Source of the DNA: Nitrospirota bacterium
Lineage (GTDB): Bacteria; Nitrospirota_A; Leptospirillia; Leptospirillales; Leptospirillaceae
Reading direction: 5' to 3'
Length of the DNA stretch: 64,000 nucleotides
Assembly (NCBI GenBank): GCA_021829515.1
Contig: JAKBPM010000001.1
Span: 1-64,000, forward strand
This document shows, piece by piece, positions 18,520-28,002 of the stretch. How positions within the stretch are numbered: position 1 is the first letter of the stretch; every line of letters starts with the position of its first letter. Both the position numbers and the translations under genes were made by a program. Under the pieces are notes generated by a model. The model was not told where the DNA came from. It was given only the letters and a program-made list of their open reading frames with translations, and did not search any database.

Positions 18520-19215
18520 ATGCCAAGCATGAGGCTTGGGGCTCCGGTATTTTTCAACAATATTCCTTTTCAGATTGAGGAACGCCAGATCCTCCGGGAA
18601 ATGAGAATACCCAAAAAGTCTTTCCTCAAGGATCTCGATGAGCCGGGACTGGCAGCCCAAATCAAAAAGGCAATCGATGAAGGATACCGACTGATCCACG
18701 GAATGGGAGTTTTCAGGACGCTTTCCCTGACCGGAATCGAAGATAAAAAAGTTCTTGCCCGGGAAACAAGCACATTGTTTGTTGGCGAAAAGATGGTTAA
18801 ACTGCTTAAAAACTGCGACTATGCAACGCTTCTTGTCGCAACGATCGGCCCCCAGGTTGAAAATCGGGTCGATGAACTTGCCTCCAGCGAACCGGCTTAT
18901 TCCTACTTTTTGGAGCGGGTGGGCGCATGGATGGCCGATTACATGGGAATCATCATTGATCACGCCATTGAAAAAGAAATTATTCGGTTCGGATACAAGA
19001 AAACATTCCGCTTTGGCGTTGGTTATGGAGATTGGCCACTTTCCACCCAGACTGAGGTCATGGAACTGACCCAAGCCAATAAAATCGGAATTTCCCTGAA
19101 CGAATCCTTCATCATGTCACCCCGACTTTCCGTTTCGGCAGTTATTGGATGGGAAAGAATCATTGAGGGACAAAAACTGGCCAATGAGCCGGAAAGCGAG
19201 AACGAAGAACAGTGA
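18520..19215 (+). CDS. Free-standing MetH reactivation (AdoMet-binding) domain protein
   Basis: A 231-residue protein equivalent to the C-terminal activation domain of cobalamin-dependent methionine synthase. Segments LLVATIGPQVENRV, YFLERVGAWMADYMG and RFGVGYGDWPLSTQ, then LTQANKIGISLNESFIMSP, match that domain; the last corresponds to the AdoMet-binding signature region. It should help reductive remethylation of oxidised cob(II)alamin on MetH. GGAGG lies seven bases before the ATG. The stop overlaps the GTG of metH, giving one domain set as two coupled polypeptides. Confidence 0.88.
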   Translation: MPSMRLGAPVFFNNIPFQIEERQILREMRIPKKSFLKDLDEPGLAAQIKKAIDEGYRLIHGMGVFRTLSLTGIEDKKVLARETSTLFVGEKMVKLLKNCDYATLLVATIGPQVENRVDELASSEPAYSYFLERVGAWMADYMGIIIDHAIEKEIIRFGYKKTFRFGVGYGDWPLSTQTEVMELTQANKIGISLNESFIMSPRLSVSAVIGWERIIEGQKLANEPESENEEQ

Positions 19216-21698
19216 AGCCCCTGCTTGAACGCTTGAAATATGAAGTTCTGCTCCTGGATGGATCCATGGGAGCTCTCCTCCAATCCCGGGGACTTCCCGC
19301 AGGATACGCGCCCGATCTCTGGAACATTGAAAAGCCCCAAGAGATTCAGGCCGTCCACACCGAATACGTCAATGCCGGCTCAGACATCATTTTGACCAAT
19401 ACCTTTGGAGCCTCAAGACTCAGGCTTTCTGAGTACAACGCACAGGATCGCATCAGGGAGATCAATTTTCAGGCGGTCGATCTGGCCCAAAGGGCCTCAA
19501 GAGGAAAAGCCTACGTTGCCGGAGATATCGGACCATCCGGGACGACCATTGCTCCCTTTGGAGATCTTCCTTTTGATGATGCCATAGCGATCTTTTACGA
19601 GCAGGCAAAGCTCCTTCTGGAAGCGGGCGCCGATCTCATCGCCATAGAGACAATGTTTGACATTCAGGAAATGAGAGCAGCCCTTATCGGTGTTCGGGAA
19701 GCAACCAATGGTCGAATTCCCCTCATGGCCCTCATGACATTCAATATGGACGGAATTACCGACTCCGGCTCTGACCCAGAAACAGCCGCCAGTGTTCTGG
19801 AAGGCTTTGGCGTCGACATCATGGGTCTAAACTGCTCCGTTGGTCCTGAAGCCATGGTTCCCGTTGTCTCAAGGCTTGGACAAACGACCGACACCTTCAT
19901 CGCCGTTGAACCCAATGCGGGACTTCCTGTACACCGGAACGGAGAAACACTCTATCTGACCGGAGCTGAAGAAGTTGCCAAATTTGCTCCCTCATTTGTC
20001 GAAGCCGGTGCCAATATCATTGGCGGTTGCTGTGGGACAACGCCAGAATACATAAGGATCCTGGCCAAAACGGTCAAGGGAGCCTCTCCCATCTCTAGAC
20101 CAACGCCCTCCCTTCTCAAGATCTCTTCCAGAACCAGCATGACCCTGATCGGAGATGGAGTTCCCTTTCTCATTGTTGGAGAAAAAATCAACCCCACCGG
20201 TAAAAAGATCTTTTCAGAGGCCATCGCAAATGGTCAAGTCGACCTGATCGTTGCGGAAGCCAGAAAAGAGGCCGAGGCAGGAGCCGGGGCACTTGACGTC
20301 AATGTTGGGGTACCGCTCGTCAATGAAGCGGAGATGATGGCAAAAGCCATCACCGCCATTCAGAATGTCGTCTCTTTACCACTGGTCATTGACTCATCGT
20401 ATGCATCTGCCCTTGAATCCGGCCTGAAACTTTACCCCGGAAGGGCTCTGGTCAACTCCGTTAATGCAGAGGATGAAAGACTTGAAGAAGTTTTGCCCCT
20501 GATCCGGAAATACGGAGCAGCCGTTATTGCCCTCGTCTCTGGAGACAATATCCCTGAAACAGCGGCCGAACGCATGAAAAATGCTGAAAAGATCCTTCGG
20601 AGAGCGGAAGAACTAGGACTCAAACCCCGGGATCTGATCTTTGACACACTCGCATTAACTGTCAGTGCAGTCCAGGAGGCCGCAAAACAAACACTTGATA
20701 CGATTACCCTTATCAAAAAGGAACTTCGCCTTCCGACCATATTGGGCCTTTCCAACGTCTCCTTTGGTCTTCCAGCCAGAAAGATTGTCCATAACAATTT
20801 TCTCTCCATGGCGATCGGCGCGGGTCTAGATGCAGCGATTTGTGACCCGTACGACCAGGTACTTCATCAGACCATTGCCGCATCATCGCTCTTCGCAAGG
20901 CGCGATCCCGACTGCCGGATCTACCTGAACAAGGCAGCCGCCTGGACACCTGCCCAAGGTAACCAGCCCGCGTCAAAGGAGGCTGCGCCCAAAACGACAT
21001 CAGAAGCGATTCGACAGGCTATTCTCGAAGGAGAAAGAGATGGGATCGCGGCTCTTTGTCAAAAAGGGCTTGACGAAGGTCTTTCGGCTTTTACAATCTT
21101 TCTGGACATCATGACCCCAGCAATACGCCACCTCGGAGATCTTTTTGGTCAAAGAGTCAAATTCATACCGCATCTGATCGCTGGAGCAGACGCCATGAAA
21201 AAAGGCGTTGAAGTCCTCCAGCCACATCTGGAAGCGGATGGTCCGGTCGAACCCAAGGGTTGTGTGGTGTTTGCAACAGTCAAGGGAGACATTCACGATA
21301 TCGGAAAAAACATCTGTATCCTGATGCTTAGAAACTTTGGGTTCTCTGTCATTGACCTTGGCCGGAATGTTCCCCTTGACGATATCCTCGCTGCGGCTGA
21401 AAAACATCAGGCGCAAATCATTGCACTGAGTGCATTGATGACCACCACCATGATGCAGATGAAAACCGCTATTGAAACCATTCGGGAGAAAAATCTTCCC
21501 TACAAGGTCATGGTCGGTGGAGCGGTCGTCACGCCCAAGTTTTCAACAGAAATCAAAGCGGACGGTTATGGAAAAGATGTCGGGGATGTCGTTCCATTGG
21601 CAGAAAAACTGATCAGTGCCTTTTCCGGACTGGATGTTCCCGTCGCCTCATCAGGCTCCGGTAGTGATTCTGAGACCATCGTAGGCCGCAAAAACTGA
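19212..21698 (+). CDS. metH: Cobalamin-dependent methionine synthase, without activation domain
   Basis: An 828-residue cytosolic enzyme methylating homocysteine from methyltetrahydrofolate. Homocysteine domain: zinc ligands C208 (LNCSVGP), C273 and C274 (GGCCGTTP). The pterin-binding domain is at about 310-580 (KINPTGKK, GAGALDVNVG). The helical cap is at 600-680. The B12 domain is at about 683-800, with the lower-ligand motif DIHDIGKN starting at residue 693 (H695). Full-length MetH is about 1200 residues; the missing C-terminal domain is supplied by the gene just upstream. The start is GTG, overlapping that gene's stop. The 3' end overlaps the convergent MBL gene by 48 bases. Confidence 0.95.
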   Translation: MKPLLERLKYEVLLLDGSMGALLQSRGLPAGYAPDLWNIEKPQEIQAVHTEYVNAGSDIILTNTFGASRLRLSEYNAQDRIREINFQAVDLAQRASRGKAYVAGDIGPSGTTIAPFGDLPFDDAIAIFYEQAKLLLEAGADLIAIETMFDIQEMRAALIGVREATNGRIPLMALMTFNMDGITDSGSDPETAASVLEGFGVDIMGLNCSVGPEAMVPVVSRLGQTTDTFIAVEPNAGLPVHRNGETLYLTGAEEVAKFAPSFVEAGANIIGGCCGTTPEYIRILAKTVKGASPISRPTPSLLKISSRTSMTLIGDGVPFLIVGEKINPTGKKIFSEAIANGQVDLIVAEARKEAEAGAGALDVNVGVPLVNEAEMMAKAITAIQNVVSLPLVIDSSYASALESGLKLYPGRALVNSVNAEDERLEEVLPLIRKYGAAVIALVSGDNIPETAAERMKNAEKILRRAEELGLKPRDLIFDTLALTVSAVQEAAKQTLDTITLIKKELRLPTILGLSNVSFGLPARKIVHNNFLSMAIGAGLDAAICDPYDQVLHQTIAASSLFARRDPDCRIYLNKAAAWTPAQGNQPASKEAAPKTTSEAIRQAILEGERDGIAALCQKGLDEGLSAFTIFLDIMTPAIRHLGDLFGQRVKFIPHLIAGADAMKKGVEVLQPHLEADGPVEPKGCVVFATVKGDIHDIGKNICILMLRNFGFSVIDLGRNVPLDDILAAAEKHQAQIIALSALMTTTMMQMKTAIETIREKNLPYKVMVGGAVVTPKFSTEIKADGYGKDVGDVVPLAEKLISAFSGLDVPVASSGSGSDSETIVGRKN

Positions 21699-22451
21699 TG
21701 GTGGCAGCATTTTCGATAACTCATCATGCTCGATTGAGTGGGAGAGATGTGTAATATAGGCTCTGCGCGGCTTTAAACGATCGACCAGTTCAAGTGCCTC
21801 ATGAATTCCAAAATGGGATTCATGAGGTTCATACTTCACCGCACCGACAATCAATGTTTCAACTCCATACAATGCTTCCCATGATTCATCCGGTATTCCC
21901 TTGCAATCGGTCAGGTAGACCAGATCGTTGATCCTTACGGCATGATTCATCACGGGTCCATGATAAACCGGAAATGAGATGACCTTCATTCCCAGAATAT
22001 CGATCGGACCGGAGATTTCATGAGGAATCAGTTTTGGCCTTGACAGCCCTCCCCTGTTTGCCTCGGAAAAAGCATAAGGAAACATCATCTGTACGCGAGA
22101 GAGTGTGTAAGCATCCGCATAGACAGGGATCTCTCTCTTCTGGATGTAATTGAACACTCTTAACTCATCCAATCCCAGAACATGGTCAGCATGAGGATGG
22201 GTAAAGATGACTCCGTCAATGGCAACGATTCCATTTTTCAGGGATTGATACCGGAGGTCAGGAGCAGTGTCGATCAGGAGGTTTTTTCCGGAATGATGCA
22301 CAATGATGGAAGATCGTGTCCGGTGATTTTTTTTATTGGAAGAAAGGCAGACAGGACAGGAACAACCGATAACAGGAACACCCGAAGAAGCTCCCGTACC
22401 CAAAAAAAGAACATCCACAGCATCCGCTCCGGGAAAGATATGATCACTCAT
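21651..22451 (-). CDS. MBL-fold metal-dependent hydrolase, PhnP-like
   Basis: About 266 residues. After VDVLFLGTGASSGVPVIGC come two cysteines in CSCPVC, then LLIDTAPDLR, the zinc motif THPHADH, and TDCKGIPDESW, ending in THLSH. This is the PhnP/RNase Z-like branch of the metallo-beta-lactamase fold, with phosphodiesterase activity on cyclic phosphates in characterised members. The CxC..C cluster may hold a structural zinc as in PhnP. The frame stays open to an ATG at 22514, inside the cyclophilin gene; I prefer the ATG at 22451 because the domain begins 11 residues later. No phosphonate genes are nearby, so the substrate is open. Confidence 0.85.
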   Translation of the reverse strand: MSDHIFPGADAVDVLFLGTGASSGVPVIGCSCPVCLSSNKKNHRTRSSIIVHHSGKNLLIDTAPDLRYQSLKNGIVAIDGVIFTHPHADHVLGLDELRVFNYIQKREIPVYADAYTLSRVQMMFPYAFSEANRGGLSRPKLIPHEISGPIDILGMKVISFPVYHGPVMNHAVRINDLVYLTDCKGIPDESWEALYGVETLIVGAVKYEPHESHFGIHEALELVDRLKPRRAYITHLSHSIEHDELSKMLPPSVFAAYDGLRITTGA

Positions 22452-22485
22452 CTCAGACCCGGAGGGAAGGGAGGACTTTTGTGAA

Positions 22486-23169
22486 TCAGGGAACGACGGT
22501 AAAGATGCGGACATGGTTGATGACCACAGGCGTTACCGGGCGATCTCTTCGATCGGTCGGAACAAGAGAAATGGCATCAGCAACATCTTGTCCGGAAACC
22601 ACCTCTCCAAAGATCGTATAATTTCCGGCCAACCAAGGAGCGGGAGCCACAGTAATGAAGAACTGGCTACCGTTTGTATTCGGTCCGGCATTCGCCATCG
22701 CAAGGACGCCTTTTTTGGTAAAATCCCTTGTCGGATCAATTTCATCATTGAACTGATAACCTGGACCACCCATTCCATTCCCCAGGGGGTCTCCACCCTG
22801 AATCATGAAATTCTTGATCACACGGTGAAAAATCAAACCATCATAGAAATTGCGCTTGACCATTTCCCTGGATTGCGGATCAAGAAACTCTTTTTTCCCG
22901 GTTGCCAGACCAACAAAGTTTTCAACCGCATGGGGAGCAGACTGCTTCAGCAACAAACAGGTTATTTTCCCCATCGACGTATCAAATTCGGCATATTCAC
23001 CAGGAGCCAATGATGATCCTGATGCCTGTGCATTTTCCATTCCAGCTCCAGTCATGAATAAAATACCCGTTAATAAAATCAAGCCCCAGGATCCGAGTCT
23101 GCTCCATGATAAAAACGAACTTGCCACTTCAGAGAACAGTCCCCGGCTTGTCAGATTTGATCCATTCAT
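22486..23169 (-). CDS. Exported cyclophilin-type peptidyl-prolyl isomerase
   Basis: A 227-residue protein. Residues 1-50 hold an uncleaved anchor or signal peptide (SWGLILLTGILFMTGAGMEN, then AQA). The cyclophilin core follows: YDGLIFHRVIKNFMIQGGD, GYQFNDEI, ANAGPNTNGSQFFIT and WLAGNYTIFGEV. The catalytic Arg (FHRV) and Gln (SQFF) are present. It should catalyse proline isomerisation of exported proteins in the periplasm. Its ATG overlaps the typA stop (ATGA), an odd coupling of a periplasmic foldase to a translational GTPase. Confidence 0.92.
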   Translation of the reverse strand: MNGSNLTSRGLFSEVASSFLSWSRLGSWGLILLTGILFMTGAGMENAQASGSSLAPGEYAEFDTSMGKITCLLLKQSAPHAVENFVGLATGKKEFLDPQSREMVKRNFYDGLIFHRVIKNFMIQGGDPLGNGMGGPGYQFNDEIDPTRDFTKKGVLAMANAGPNTNGSQFFITVAPAPWLAGNYTIFGEVVSGQDVADAISLVPTDRRDRPVTPVVINHVRIFTVVP

Positions 23170-25025
23170 TTTTTTCCTGCCCTTTTCCGATCGTTTTCAG
23201 AAAGTAGCTTCTTCCGAATTCTGAGATTTTCCGGTGTAACTTCCAGAATCTCATCCTCTTCAAGAAACTCGAGTGTCTGCTCAAGGCTCATCAGACGCGG
23301 TGGCGTTAAAACAATGGCTTCCTCCGCATTCGAAGACCGAATATTGTTGAGGTGTTTCTTCTTGCAGGGATTCACAGCAAGATCCGTCGGACGGGAATGC
23401 GCACCAATAACCATCCCTTCATAAACCTTCACTCCGGGATTCAGGAACAATACACCACGTTCCTGAACATTGACCATGGCGTAGGCTACGGTCTCCCCTT
23501 GTTCCATGGAAATCAGTGCTCCGTTAACCCGGCCGGGAATCTCTCCCTTGAAGTCACCATAGCCATGAAATGTATGTGTCAAAAGGCCAGTTCCCCTGGT
23601 ATCGGAAAGGAACTCACTTCTGTACCCGAGGAGTCCTCTTGCGGGGATCAGGAATTCAAGGCGAACGTGACCACCTCTCTGGGGGGCCATGTTCAGCATC
23701 TCCCCTTTCCGTGGGCCAAGCTTTTCCATGACGGTTCCGACATATTCTTCCGCAACATCAATGACGAGATACTCGTAGGGCTCTTGCTTTGATGCTCCTT
23801 CGCCCTTGAAAAGAACTTTTGGCCTGGAGACCTGGAACTCGTAGCCTTCCCGTCTCATGGTTTCGATCAGGATCCCAAGGTGAAGCTCACCGCGACCGGA
23901 TACCTTGAAGGAATCTGGACTGTCTGTCTCTTCCACCCGAAGCGCCACATTCGACCGGATCTCCTTGAAAAGACGGTCCCTGAGATTTCGGGAGGTCACA
24001 AACTTCCCTTCCTGACCGGCAAGAGGAGAATTGTTCACCAAAAATTCCATGGAAATGGTCGGCTCGCCAATCTCGATGGGGGGGAGCTCACCAACTGTGG
24101 TCAAGTCAGAAAGGATATCGCCAATCCGCAGATCCGGGAAAGCCGCAACCAGAATGATATCTCCGGCCCTTGCAGAAGGAACCTCAACTTTTTTCAATCC
24201 CTCAAAGGACATGATCTTCTTGACCTTACCGCGCTCGATGATTTCACCATTCACAACGCGACCGATTGTTTCAGCATTTGTGACTTTTCCACGGATGACG
24301 CGTCCAAGAGCACACTGTCCGATATAGGAGTCATACTCAAGGCTGGTCACCTGCATCAGAAACGGTCCGTTGACATCAACAGCAGGAGGAGGTGTGAAAT
24401 TGATGATGGTCTCAAAAAGGGGAATCAGATTCTCGGATGGAGTGGAAAGATCCATCGTCGCATAGCCCTTCTTGGCCGATGCATAGACTACCGGAAAGTC
24501 CATCTGCTCATCGGTGGCACCGAGCTCGACAAAAAGACTAAAGACATCATTCAATGCTTCAACAGGTCTCGCGTCCGGGCGGTCGATCTTGTTCAGGACT
24601 ACAATCGGCTTCAACCCCATTGAAAGGGCCTTGTTCAGCACGAATCTCGTCTGTGGCATGGGGCCATCGTATGCGTCAACCACAAGGAGAACCCCGTCCA
24701 CCATTGTCATTGTCCGTTCCACTTCACCGGAGAAGTCCGCATGGCCAGGAGTATCGACAATGTTAATCTTATAGTCGCCATAGTGAACGGATGTGTTCTT
24801 TGCAAGAATAGTGATTCCCCGCTCTTTTTCAAGGGCGTTTGAATCCATTACTCGCTCTTCAACAACCTCGTTCTCCCGAAAAACATGCCCTTGCTGGAGA
24901 AGTTTGTCCACAAGAGTCGTTTTTCCATGGTCAACATGGGCGATAATCGCGATATTCCTTGAGTGCAAGAGATTTTCTGGTGAGGCTGATGGTACCGATG
25001 ACGAAAGAGATGATGGGGTTTCCAT
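23166..25025 (-). CDS. typA: Ribosome-associated GTPase TypA/BipA
   Basis: A 619-residue translational GTPase of normal length. G1 is [10 protein letters not shown], the switch region has [11 protein letters not shown]3 is DTPGHADF, G4 is NKID and G5 is SAKKG. EF-G-like domains and the BipA-specific C-terminal domain follow ([12 protein letters not shown], then [20 protein letters not shown]). It binds 70S ribosomes and supports assembly and stress adaptation. It is the first gene of a minus-strand run of typA, cyclophilin and MBL hydrolase, all overlapping. Confidence 0.96.
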   Translation of the reverse strand: METPSSLSSSVPSASPENLLHSRNIAIIAHVDHGKTTLVDKLLQQGHVFRENEVVEERVMDSNALEKERGITILAKNTSVHYGDYKINIVDTPGHADFSGEVERTMTMVDGVLLVVDAYDGPMPQTRFVLNKALSMGLKPIVVLNKIDRPDARPVEALNDVFSLFVELGATDEQMDFPVVYASAKKGYATMDLSTPSENLIPLFETIINFTPPPAVDVNGPFLMQVTSLEYDSYIGQCALGRVIRGKVTNAETIGRVVNGEIIERGKVKKIMSFEGLKKVEVPSARAGDIILVAAFPDLRIGDILSDLTTVGELPPIEIGEPTISMEFLVNNSPLAGQEGKFVTSRNLRDRLFKEIRSNVALRVEETDSPDSFKVSGRGELHLGILIETMRREGYEFQVSRPKVLFKGEGASKQEPYEYLVIDVAEEYVGTVMEKLGPRKGEMLNMAPQRGGHVRLEFLIPARGLLGYRSEFLSDTRGTGLLTHTFHGYGDFKGEIPGRVNGALISMEQGETVAYAMVNVQERGVLFLNPGVKVYEGMVIGAHSRPTDLAVNPCKKKHLNNIRSSNAEEAIVLTPPRLMSLEQTLEFLEEDEILEVTPENLRIRKKLLSENDRKRAGKK

Positions 25026-25165
25026 AATGGAGAAGATCCTCGCAATTTTTAAGTCAGTTTAATCGTTTCAAATCGCTTTATTCTAGACAAAAAGAAGACT
25101 GAAGTCAACGTCTATTAAATCAATTCCTTATGAAACAATATTTTTTAAATCATGACATCCATCTT

Positions 25166-26377
25166 CTAGGAAATCACAAACGCCAGACATTTCAGATATT
25201 CCAGCTCTCCCATTGCGGGCACAATCGGGTGATCCGGACCAGATCCTCCTTTGTAAACAAGTTTCCCCGAGCGTCTCTTTTTCTTTAACAGGCTTCGTAC
25301 AATCCCCAGCAGTTCATCTCCTTCCAAAAGGGCCGAACAGGAACACGTCACCAGAATTCCGCCCGGGCGAACAAGATCTATGGCTAGCTGGTTCGCTGCG
25401 TAATACCCCCTTACACCCTCTTCCTTTTTTTTGCGACTCTTGATGAAGGCTGGAGGATCCATAACCACTGCATCGTATTTTTTCCCGGATCTGATGGACT
25501 CTTCAGCCCATTCAAAAAAATCCTGTTTGATCACGGTACTGGTCACATTCGAAAAGGCGGACAGATTTTCACGGTAACATTCGAGTGCCGAGAAAGAAGT
25601 ATCCACACCGGTCACATGATCCGCTCCCTGGGAGGCGGCCGCCATCGACCAGGAGCCAACATGGCAAAAGGCATCAAGAACATCACTGTGTCTAAAAAAA
25701 TGGGAGATGGAATCGATATTGCGCCGCTGATCCAGAAAAAGACCTGTCTTCTGTCCTTCCCTAAAAGGAAACCTCACAGCCATATCCCTTATACGAACAG
25801 ACAGCACCAGGGGGATCTCTCCTTCGATCAGATCATCACCGATCGGAAGACCCTCAATGGATCTTGAATGAACAGAGCGGTCCACCCTGATTCCTCGAGG
25901 AGAGAATCGATTCTGGAGAACTGCGAGGATTTCCGGCAAGTAGGCTTCCATTGCCAGAGTGGTTACCTGCACAACCAGAAAATCATCATACCGGTCTACA
26001 ATCAGCCCTGGCAGGAAGTCTCCTTCGGAATGAACAACTCGATACAGTGTCCCCTGACAAAGTTGATTCCGCAGAGAAATGGCCTGATCAATCGTCTTTT
26101 CCAGATAAGATGGAAATCCATTCCATTCCTGGCAAAACGGGTCAAGAAGGCGTGCCGCAATCAATGTCTGTGGATTATAGATCGCCCGGCCCAAAAACCT
26201 TCCCTGCTGAGATTCGACCGAAACAAACAACGGAATCGCCTGAGAACGCTTCTCCAAGATTGCGACCTCGTTTGAGAAGACCCATAAATGGCCGGATAGA
26301 AGTCTTCTTTCTTCACCCTTTTTAAGGATCAGGCGCCCCTCATGCTCTCCCCGATCCTTGATAACAACAGAATCCAT
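25166..26377 (-). CDS. Class I rRNA methyltransferase, RlmI/RlmK-like
   Basis: About 403 residues. An N-terminal PUA domain (LILKKGEERRLLSGHLWVFS) is followed by a central domain and an AdoMet-binding fold: FPFREGQKTGLFLDQRRNID, DVLDAFCHVGSWSMAAA, and catalytic DPPAFIKSRKKKEEG. This matches the RlmI family making 5-methylcytosine in 23S rRNA; TCSCSALL carries the C-x-C cysteines. The start at 26377 has GGGGAG ten bases upstream; longer in-frame starts up to 26446 look unlikely. It is transcribed divergently from the small outer-membrane-type protein. Confidence 0.9.
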   Translation of the reverse strand: MDSVVIKDRGEHEGRLILKKGEERRLLSGHLWVFSNEVAILEKRSQAIPLFVSVESQQGRFLGRAIYNPQTLIAARLLDPFCQEWNGFPSYLEKTIDQAISLRNQLCQGTLYRVVHSEGDFLPGLIVDRYDDFLVVQVTTLAMEAYLPEILAVLQNRFSPRGIRVDRSVHSRSIEGLPIGDDLIEGEIPLVLSVRIRDMAVRFPFREGQKTGLFLDQRRNIDSISHFFRHSDVLDAFCHVGSWSMAAASQGADHVTGVDTSFSALECYRENLSAFSNVTSTVIKQDFFEWAEESIRSGKKYDAVVMDPPAFIKSRKKKEEGVRGYYAANQLAIDLVRPGGILVTCSCSALLEGDELLGIVRSLLKKKRRSGKLVYKGGSGPDHPIVPAMGELEYLKCLAFVIS

Positions 26378-26544
26378 AGCGATATTGCTCCCCATATGCA
26401 GATTGTCCAGAAAAACAGAAAATAGCATTGTACAAGCCATTACCATTTTTCACAAAACTCACAAAACAAAGTAGATCCATTCAAAAAACTTCCTCAGATC
26501 AAGAGCCCTCTTCCACTTGGAGGAAATCTCGGGTATTGTCCATA

Positions 26545-26569
26545 GGGTTGTCGAAATGCATTTCAACCC
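26545..26569. promoter_or_regulatory. Inverted repeat in the rlmI-like/OMP divergent gap
   Basis: GAAATGCATTTC (26553-26564) is a perfect palindrome flanked by GGGTT (26545-26549) and AACCC (26565-26569), with three extra bases on the left side; ATTTTT follows. It could be an operator for the gene starting at 26600, or a hairpin in its leader. The two readings cannot be separated by eye. Confidence 0.4.
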
Positions 26570-26599
26570 ATTTTTCACACGTTAACAAAAAAGGATTCC

Positions 26600-27193
26600 A
26601 TGAGAACGCAATTCCGACTGATAACAATCAACTTGATCATGGTTGTCATTGCATTATTCTTTTATTTTCAAAAGAACGCCTCTGCATTCGATCTTCAGCT
26701 TATGGGGGACATGACCGCCGCAGTCAAAAGTCCTCTCGACAACCAGACCGCCATCGCAGGTGGAGGAACTGTCCGGCTTGCTTGGGAATATGCTCCGGAC
26801 TGGAATATAACCCTGACCGGTAGTGCCTATTTTTTCCCGACATCAACTCCAGGAGGAGTGAATCCGATGACCTATGCCCCAACTTCAGGGGGAATGGTTT
26901 CAATTATTCCGGTAACAGTTGGTGTCCAACATATTTTCGCTCGCTTCGTCAGAAAAAAATATGACTTTTACGGTGTTCTCGATGGTGGAGGCGCACTCGA
27001 ATACAATTTTGGCGTCGGACACTCGGCACCAGAACCATTTGTGGACGGAGGATTGGGATTCGGAACAAAAGAGTTTTTCATCGAAGAGCGGGCAGAATCC
27101 ATGCTGAATGCCTTTGGATCGATCCCAAACTCTCCTTCAGGGCCACTGCTTCTTTTCACAACATCGATAGGTGTTCATTTCTTCCAATTTTGA
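26600..27193 (+). CDS. Small outer-membrane beta-barrel-like protein
   Basis: A 197-residue exported protein with a signal peptide ending NASA|FD. The mature part is rich in alternating Gly/Thr/Tyr strands (GGGTVRLAWEYAPDWNITLT, GSAYFFPTSTPGG) and ends GVHFFQF. A C-terminal Phe preceded by alternating hydrophobics is the usual BAM recognition signal. It resembles OmpA/OmpW-like eight-stranded barrels only in general style; no family is recognised. Its 3' end overlaps the convergent recO by 38 bases. A palindromic element lies 30 bases upstream. Confidence 0.6.
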   Translation: MRTQFRLITINLIMVVIALFFYFQKNASAFDLQLMGDMTAAVKSPLDNQTAIAGGGTVRLAWEYAPDWNITLTGSAYFFPTSTPGGVNPMTYAPTSGGMVSIIPVTVGVQHIFARFVRKKYDFYGVLDGGGALEYNFGVGHSAPEPFVDGGLGFGTKEFFIEERAESMLNAFGSIPNSPSGPLLLFTTSIGVHFFQF

Positions 27194-27962
27194 CCGATAA
27201 TGGAGCTTTCCCCAAAAAGGGGAGAGTTTGAGAAAAGGTCCAATGGTGCACATGCCAGGAAATCAACTGATCGACCAGTTCCAATAGATGTCCCTCCTGA
27301 TGATCTGAGAGCACCACCCGTTCTGAACCTTGCAGGTCTTCGCCTGAAAATCTCTCCAGGATTCTCAGTATGTCTGCCTGACAGACAGGTTCCCGGCTTT
27401 TTTCACCATCCATCCTGCTGCAGTCACGACACCTCACCCGTCCGCTTTCAGGATCAAACCGCACTTTTCCAAGCAAAATATCCAAACCACAACCATGACA
27501 GACAGGAGCCAATGGTCCGAAACCCAACACCCTGAGCATCCTTGCGGAAAAGCGAATCCAAAGCAAAGCATGCCGCTCCCGCTCCTTATCCAGAAGACAC
27601 AGATAATGGAGGAAAAGCTCAAAAAGGGCAGGTTCCTGAACATGAGGAGGCAGAAGGGAAAGAATCGCCCGAACCGGCAAACCTGCCCAAAGAAGTTTGT
27701 CGTAATCATTGCGAATACCTGAAAATGGATCGATCACATTGGCTTTATGAAGGCGAAAAAGGCTGTCGGGGGTATGATGCCTCCCCAATAGGGCAGAAAA
27801 GGTCAGAGGAGACAACGCAGAGCCGAACCGGTTCCCCGTTGCGTTTGCACCTCTCGCAAAACCGGTGAGGAGGCCTTCTTCCAGAGAAAAAAAGGTCACG
27901 ACCCTGTCGTCATCGCCATAACGGACAGACCGAAGGATGAGAGCATATCGTTCAAACGCCAA
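27156..27962 (-). CDS. recO: DNA repair protein RecO
   Basis: A 268-residue protein with the N-terminal OB fold (ALILRSVRYGDDDRVVTFFS, LLTGFARGA) and a helical C-terminal domain carrying a zinc site: CHGCG, then CRDC. RecO works with RecR to load RecA onto SSB-coated single-stranded DNA. It follows era by 40 bases on the same strand, the common era-recO order. A RecFOR function therefore coexists with recBC further along in this window. Confidence 0.9.
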   Translation of the reverse strand: MAFERYALILRSVRYGDDDRVVTFFSLEEGLLTGFARGANATGNRFGSALSPLTFSALLGRHHTPDSLFRLHKANVIDPFSGIRNDYDKLLWAGLPVRAILSLLPPHVQEPALFELFLHYLCLLDKERERHALLWIRFSARMLRVLGFGPLAPVCHGCGLDILLGKVRFDPESGRVRCRDCSRMDGEKSREPVCQADILRILERFSGEDLQGSERVVLSDHQEGHLLELVDQLISWHVHHWTFSQTLPFLGKAPLSVKIGRNEHLSML

Positions 27963-28002
27963 GAACCCCCTCCATCCTCCGGAAAAAGGTGATCAAAAAA
28001 AT

